A DNA stretch of 64,000 nucleotides. Source: Nicotiana tabacum. Taxonomy: Eukaryota > Streptophyta > Magnoliopsida > Solanales > Solanaceae. The stretch spans positions 104,200,399 through 104,264,398 of the forward strand of contig NC_134082.1 in the NCBI RefSeq assembly GCF_000715075.1, read 5' to 3'. How positions within the stretch are numbered: the stretch's first letter is position 1; each line of letters begins with the position of its first letter. Shown here in pieces: positions 59,834 to 64,000 of this stretch. The translations under genes were made by a program, and so were the position numbers. Under the pieces are notes generated by a model, which saw only the letters and a program-made list of their open reading frames with translations, searched no databases and was not told where the DNA came from.

Positions 59834-61524
59834 TGATTCGGGCCAGTGAAAGCAATTTGGTTAAAGCTCCAAACTCTACCAAAGCAACACCCTTGACATT
59901 TGAAGGGATGACAGAAAAGTCGAGCTCACTCAATTCGAAACCACCAGTGTTGGTTGTGAAAGGGCCGTCGAAAGATATCGGGGCAAGGCCGGAAAGTTCA
60001 AAAGTGGTAGTACCAGGGATTTCAAGTAAGCCTGTCATAGTTGTGAAGGGGGCTCCTACTACCCCTATCATCATTAAACCAGTAACCTAGCTTCCAGTGG
60101 TGGATGCCAAGGCTATTCCGTGGAATTATAAACAAGTGATAGTGACATACAAAGGAACAGAAATAGAGGAAGAAGTCAATGAAACTAGAGGATTGACTCG
60201 TTTTGGGAGATGTTTCAACCCAGAAGAATTAAGGAAAGCCAAGCCATTCAAGGATAGCCTAATGCCAATAAAGAAATCGGTCACTGAGGAAGAGGCTGGG
60301 GAGTTCCTGAAAAAGATGAAAGTGCAGGATTATTCCATTGTGGAGTAGTTAAGGAAAACACCAGCCCAGATTTCTCTTTTGTCTTTGTTGATACATTCAG
60401 ATGAACATCGCAGGGTCTTGATGAAGATTTTGAATGAGGCACATGTTCCTAATAAGATCATAGTGAACCACTTGGAAAATATATCTGGCAGGATCTTCGA
60501 AGCAAATAGGATCACTTTCTCGGACGATGAGCTTCCTATGGAGGGTAAAGAACACAACCGAGCTCTTTATCTCACAGTGAAGTATGAAGATTCTGTTGCC
60601 TCAAGGGTTTTGGTCGATAATGGCTCTAGTGCGAATATTTGTCCCCTGTCTACTCTGCAAAAACTGAAGATTGGCACCGAAAGAATCCACTTGAACAGTG
60701 TGTGTGTTCGAGGCTTTGATGGGGGAGGTAAAGATTCTGTTGGAGATATAATGCTCGAATTGTCAATAGGGCCTGTTGAGTTTACCATGGAATTCCAAGT
60801 GTTAGATGTGGCTGTCTCCTACAATCTGTTGTTGGGTAGGCCCTGGATACATGCTGCTAAGGTAGTCCCGTCTTCTCTACACCAAATGGTGAATTTTGAA
60901 TGGGACACGCAGAAAATAGTTGTGCACGATGATGAGGACTTGTCAGCTTGTAATGATACAATTGTTCCTTTCATCGAAGCTGAAGATGATAAGGGACCTT
61001 GGGTCTATCAGACTTTCGAAACAGTGTCTGTTGAGAAAATTCCTGAAGGAAAATGCATTCCGGGTCCTAAGCTATCCTCCGCGTCCGTCATGGTTTCGAA
61101 TGAAATGTTGAAGAATGGTTTTGTGCCGGGCAAGGGTTTAGGCTCATCTCTATAGGGTATTGTGCATCCAGTGCGTCCTAGTGGGAATCCTGGTACATTT
61201 GGTTTGGGATTCATGCCCATAGAGAAGGACGTGAAAAGGGTTAAAAATCTAAAACAGAAGGTATGGTCACTCCCCAAGCCCGTCCCACACATCTCTAAGT
61301 ATTTTGTCAAGCCAGGGGCCGAAAAGCCTCCAACCTCCTCAATCCCAAAACCTGTGGTCGATGTTGATGAAGAGCTGATCAAGAGGTTCCAAAGTCTGTT
61401 CGAAGAAGTCAATATGGTAGAGGTTGGTGAAGGCTCTAGTAAAGCAGATGTGCAGCTCGTTGGCCCAAACGTGAAGCTTAGCAATTGGGAAGCTACTCCT
61501 CTCCCCACCAAGAAGGAGTTTTGA
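59830..61524 (+). pseudogene. element D protease ORF with G-patch-like segment
   Basis: One frame from 59830 to TGA 61522, broken by TAG at 60088, 60346 and 61153. An N-terminal Lys/Pro/Val-rich spacer precedes a conserved helical block (SLLIHSDEHRRVLMKILNEA). The retropepsin motif RVLVDNGSSANICP follows (about 60604-60645), then the flap-side YNLLLGRPWIHAA. Past it, MLKNGFVPGKGLGSSL-GI (about 61105-61160) resembles a G-patch, a short Gly-rich nucleic-acid-binding segment reported in some retroelement proteases. The three inner stops each replace an expected Gln. Confidence 0.83.
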
Positions 61525-61723
61525 TAGTTTGCTTTGTTTTCCTTTCTGTTATTTGGGTTATTCCAGGGTTGTAATCCAGATTTTTAGTTTTGCTTGTTTT
61601 GATATTCAAACCCTTCTATCCTTTTATTTTCAATGAAATGCAATTTTCCGTTTTTCGTTATTCTTAATAGTGTTTTATTTTGTTATTTTTTCTTTTGTAC
61701 AGTTCTTTTTATGCTGGTTGCAG
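61525..61723 (+). other. probable Ogre-type intron between protease and RT
   Basis: T-rich and non-coding, with pyrimidine runs and two acceptor-like sites: TTTTGTACAG ending at 61702 and ATGCTGGTTGCAG ending at 61723. The second is followed directly by the conserved start of the RT ORF (about 61724). An intron here is established for Ogre elements. I could not fix the donor with confidence. Confidence 0.6.
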
Positions 61724-62883
61724 TGACATGACATACATGAAGAATTTTCAGCCGAGTCTTAAAAGCCAATCTAATTCTGAAATAACAATCCAAGAAGTAG
61801 AATATGATGAAGGAGCAACATTTGAGGAAATTAGTAAAAAGCTAAAACAATTTGAAGAAAAACCAAAGCCTAATTTGAGTGAGACCGAAGCAATCAATTT
61901 AGGGGACCAGGATGATGTTAGGGAAACCAAGATAAGTGTGCATTTAGAGCCGCAAGTTAAGGAGGCAATAATCAAAACATTGTTTGAGTACAAAGATGTC
62001 TTTGCATGGTCATATGACGATATGCCGGGCCTGAGCACTGATCTGGTAGTTCATAAATTTCCAACTGATCCAGCATTCCCTCCTGTCAAGCAAAAGTTGC
62101 GAAAGTTCAAGACTGATATGAGTGAAGATCAAAGAAGAAATCACAAAGCAGCTTACTTCAAAGGTCATTCAGGTCACTCGATATCCCACTTGGTTAGCCA
62201 ATGTTGTGCCAGTACCAAAGAAGGATGGTAAGACCAGGGTCTGTGTTGATTACCGCGATCTTAACAAAGCAAGCCCAAAGGATGATTTTCCATTGCCGAA
62301 CATTCACATTCTGATCGATAATTGTGTCAAGCATGAGATTGGGTCTTTTGTGGACTGTTATGCGGGATATCACCAGATCTCGATAGATGAGGAAGATGCA
62401 GAAAAGACAGCGTTCATCACGCCATGAGGAACATATTGTTATCGGGTAATGCCATTTGGTTTGAAGAATGCTGGGGCAACTTACATGAGGGCGATGACCA
62501 CCATATTTCATGACATGATACACAGGGAGATTGGGGTTTATGTAGATGATGTGATCATAAAGTCAAAGAAGCAGTCTGACCATGTTAAGGATTTGAGGAA
62601 TTTTTTCCAAAGACTTCGCGGGTATAACCTCAAGCTCAATCCAGCGAAATGTGCATTTGGTGTCCCGTCGGGGAAGCTGCTGGGATTCGTGGTTAGCAGA
62701 CGTGACATTGAGTTAGATCCATCGAAGATCAAAGTCATTCAAGAGTTACCGCCACCAAAGAACAAAACAAAGGTGATGAGTTTGCTTGGAAGGTTAAATT
62801 ACATCAGCAGGTTCATTGCTCAGCTCACGACAACCTGTGAGCCCATCTTTAAGCTGCTGAAGAAGAATGCTGCGGTCAAGTAG
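61724..62883 (+). pseudogene. element D reverse transcriptase
   Basis: The first frame (to about 62120) holds a spacer and VFAWSYDDMPGLSTDLVVHK. After a frameshift near 62120 the second frame carries TWLANVVPVPKKDGKTRVCV, FVDCYAGYHQISIDEEDAEK, TYCYRVMPFGLKNAGATYM and the intact catalytic YVDDVIIKS. Stops TGA 62425 and TAG 62881 stand where Trp is expected in relatives. Apart from these the domain is well kept, so decay is moderate. Confidence 0.88.
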
Positions 62884-63360
62884 ACTGACGAATGTCAAGA
62901 AGCATTTGATAAGATTAAGAGGTACCTATCGAATCCACTTATGCTGGTCCCACCAGATCCTGGAAGACCTTTAATTCTCTATTTGACAGTCTTGGATAAT
63001 TCTTTTGGCTGTGTATTGGGTCAACATGACATCACGGGAAAGAAGGAGCAAACAATCTATTATCTCAGTAAGAAGTTCACTCCCTATGAGGTTAAGTATA
63101 CTCTGCTTGAGAGGACATGTTGCGCCCTGACTTGGGTTGCATAAAAGTTGAACCATTATATGTCGTCCTACACTACTTACCTCATTTCCCGCATGGATCC
63201 TCTAAAGTATATCTTTAAGAAAACTATGCCCACGGGAAGACTGGCGAAGTGGCAGATTTTACTTACTGAGTTTGACATCATCTATGTGACTCGGACCGCG
63301 ATGAAGGCCCAAGCCTTGGCTGACCACTTGGCTAAGAATCCGGTGGATGATGAATATGAG
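62884..63360 (+). pseudogene. element D first RNase H domain
   Basis: The RNase H normally attached to Ty3/gypsy RT: LILYLTVLDNSFGCVLGQHD, YYLSKKFTPYEVKYTLLERT, and KWQILLTEFDIIYVTR. The first catalytic Asp of the usual D-S pair lies within a diverged motif (TVLDNSFGC). An in-frame TAA at 63142-63144 stands where Gln is expected. Confidence 0.8.
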
Positions 63361-64000
63361 CCACTGAGGACTTATTTTCCTGATGAAGAGGTTATGTGTG
63401 TTGACGAGGTTGACCGAGATGAAAAGCCAGGTTGGAAACTCTTCTTTGATGGAGCTGCTAATATGAAGGGTGTCGGAGTAAGGGCTGTACTTATATCTGA
63501 AATAGGGCAACACTACCCCGTAACAGCCCAACTTCGATTTCATTGCACCAACAATATGGCCGAGTACGAAGCATGCATTCTAGGTTTGAGGTTAGCTGTA
63601 GACATGGGAGTCCAGGAAATACTGGTTCTGGGAGATTCAGATTTGTTGGTTCATCAGATTCAAGGAGAATGAGAGACTCGAGATTTGAAGCTCATACCGT
63701 ACCGACAGTGTCTGCATGATCTTTGTCAACGGTTCAGGTCGGTTGAATTAAGACATATTCCCAGGATTCATAATGAGATTGTTGATGCCTTGGCCACTCT
63801 GGCGTCAATGTTACATCATCCGGACAAGGCTTATGTCGACCCCGTGCACATCCAAGTTCATGATCAACATGCTTATAATGTGGTGGAAGAGGAAATCGAT
63901 GGCGAACCTTGGTTCCACGATATCAAGGAATACATCAGGTCGGGGGTATATGCAGTACATGCTACAGGTGACCAAAAGAGAACCATTCGACGTCTGGCTA
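63361..64000 (+). pseudogene. element D second (archaeal-type) RNase H and linker, runs off the window
   Basis: A second RNase H begins WKLFFDGAANMKGVGVRAVL and continues NNMAEYEACILGLRLAVDMG, ILVLGDSDLLVHQIQGE, HNEIVDALATLASM. The D, E, D and D acidic residues are visible. Two RNase H domains in tandem are a hallmark of Tat/Ogre elements. TGA 63670-63672 interrupts it (Trp expected). The last bases (EPWFHDIKEYIRSG) are the linker before integrase, whose domains lie outside the window. Confidence 0.83.

Larger units (their letters stand above)
53623..64000 (+). mobile_element. element D: Ogre/Tat-type Ty3/gypsy retrotransposon, incomplete at window edge
   Basis: Starts with a 2.0-kb LTR (TGTAAGCACG...GTGTGACA) and the Ogre-type PBS TGGCGACTCTGCTGGGGA at 55628-55645. 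A long leader, an extra ORF ahead of gag, gag with zinc knuckle, protease, a probable intron, RT and two RNase H domains follow. An extra 5' ORF, an intron between protease and RT, and a second RNase H are established features of Ogre/Tat elements. Integrase and the 3' LTR lie beyond base 64000. Stops in every ORF indicate a decayed copy. The would-be left TSD is TTCAT (53618-53622), not confirmable here. Confidence 0.9.

Overview
This is a plant nuclear DNA window, most likely from the Solanaceae and probably Nicotiana. The evidence is a pair of intron-rich plant genes, plus AT-rich DNA packed with retrotransposon and hAT-type repeats of kinds I recognise from that family. Species assignment is inference. 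All exon models were derived by reading splice sites and reading phase by eye. No tRNA or rRNA gene was recognised.

Gene-bearing left part (1-19.1 kb). Two genes lie on the minus strand. (1) A six-exon patatin-like lipid acyl hydrolase (432-2950, 388 codons) has an intact Ser/Asp dyad and an old TRIM-like retroelement in its last intron. (2) A ten-exon type I methionine aminopeptidase of the organellar MAP1D kind (10069-18460, 350 codons) has all five metal ligands. Between them lie two hAT-type nonautonomous elements with about 8-bp target-site duplications (TSDs) and a 2.9-kb solo LTR with a perfect 5-bp TSD (GATTT). A 141-bp hAT MITE and a 254-bp tandem duplication with a 32-bp inverted repeat sit in MAP1D introns.

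Retrotransposon stack (19.1-51.5 kb). Element A (19129-46339, TSD TATTT) is a decayed Ty3/gypsy Tat-like element with gag, protease and partial RT. It also carries a 60-bp tandem array and an antisense extra ORF. It is split by element B (26986-44764, TSD AAGGA), a non-coding, Ogre-like large retroelement derivative. B has very long LTRs, hairpin-forming tandem arrays, and a 3' LTR in which a 1.3-kb block is triplicated. A's 3' LTR also holds a MITE-like insert. Element C (46407-51506, TSD GATAT) begins 67 bp after A. It is a 5.1-kb Reina-like chromovirus whose RT active site is changed and whose chromodomain appears to be missing.

Right part (51.5-64 kb). A 2.1-kb non-element interval holds a weak DUF1985-like gene fragment. 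Element D (53623 to the window end) is an Ogre/Tat element. It has a 2.0-kb LTR, an extra ORF1, gag, protease with a G-patch-like segment, a probable intron, RT and two RNase H domains. Its integrase and 3' LTR lie beyond the window.

Main observations. B and D share terminal bases, the primer binding site (PBS), a conserved stem-loop near the LTR end, a PBS-like 11-mer inside the LTR, and a recurrent 60-75 bp module around ACGTAGGCAA. B therefore looks like a non-autonomous partner of D-like elements. Most premature stops in A, C and D fit C-to-T or G-to-A change, as expected of methylated, silenced elements.
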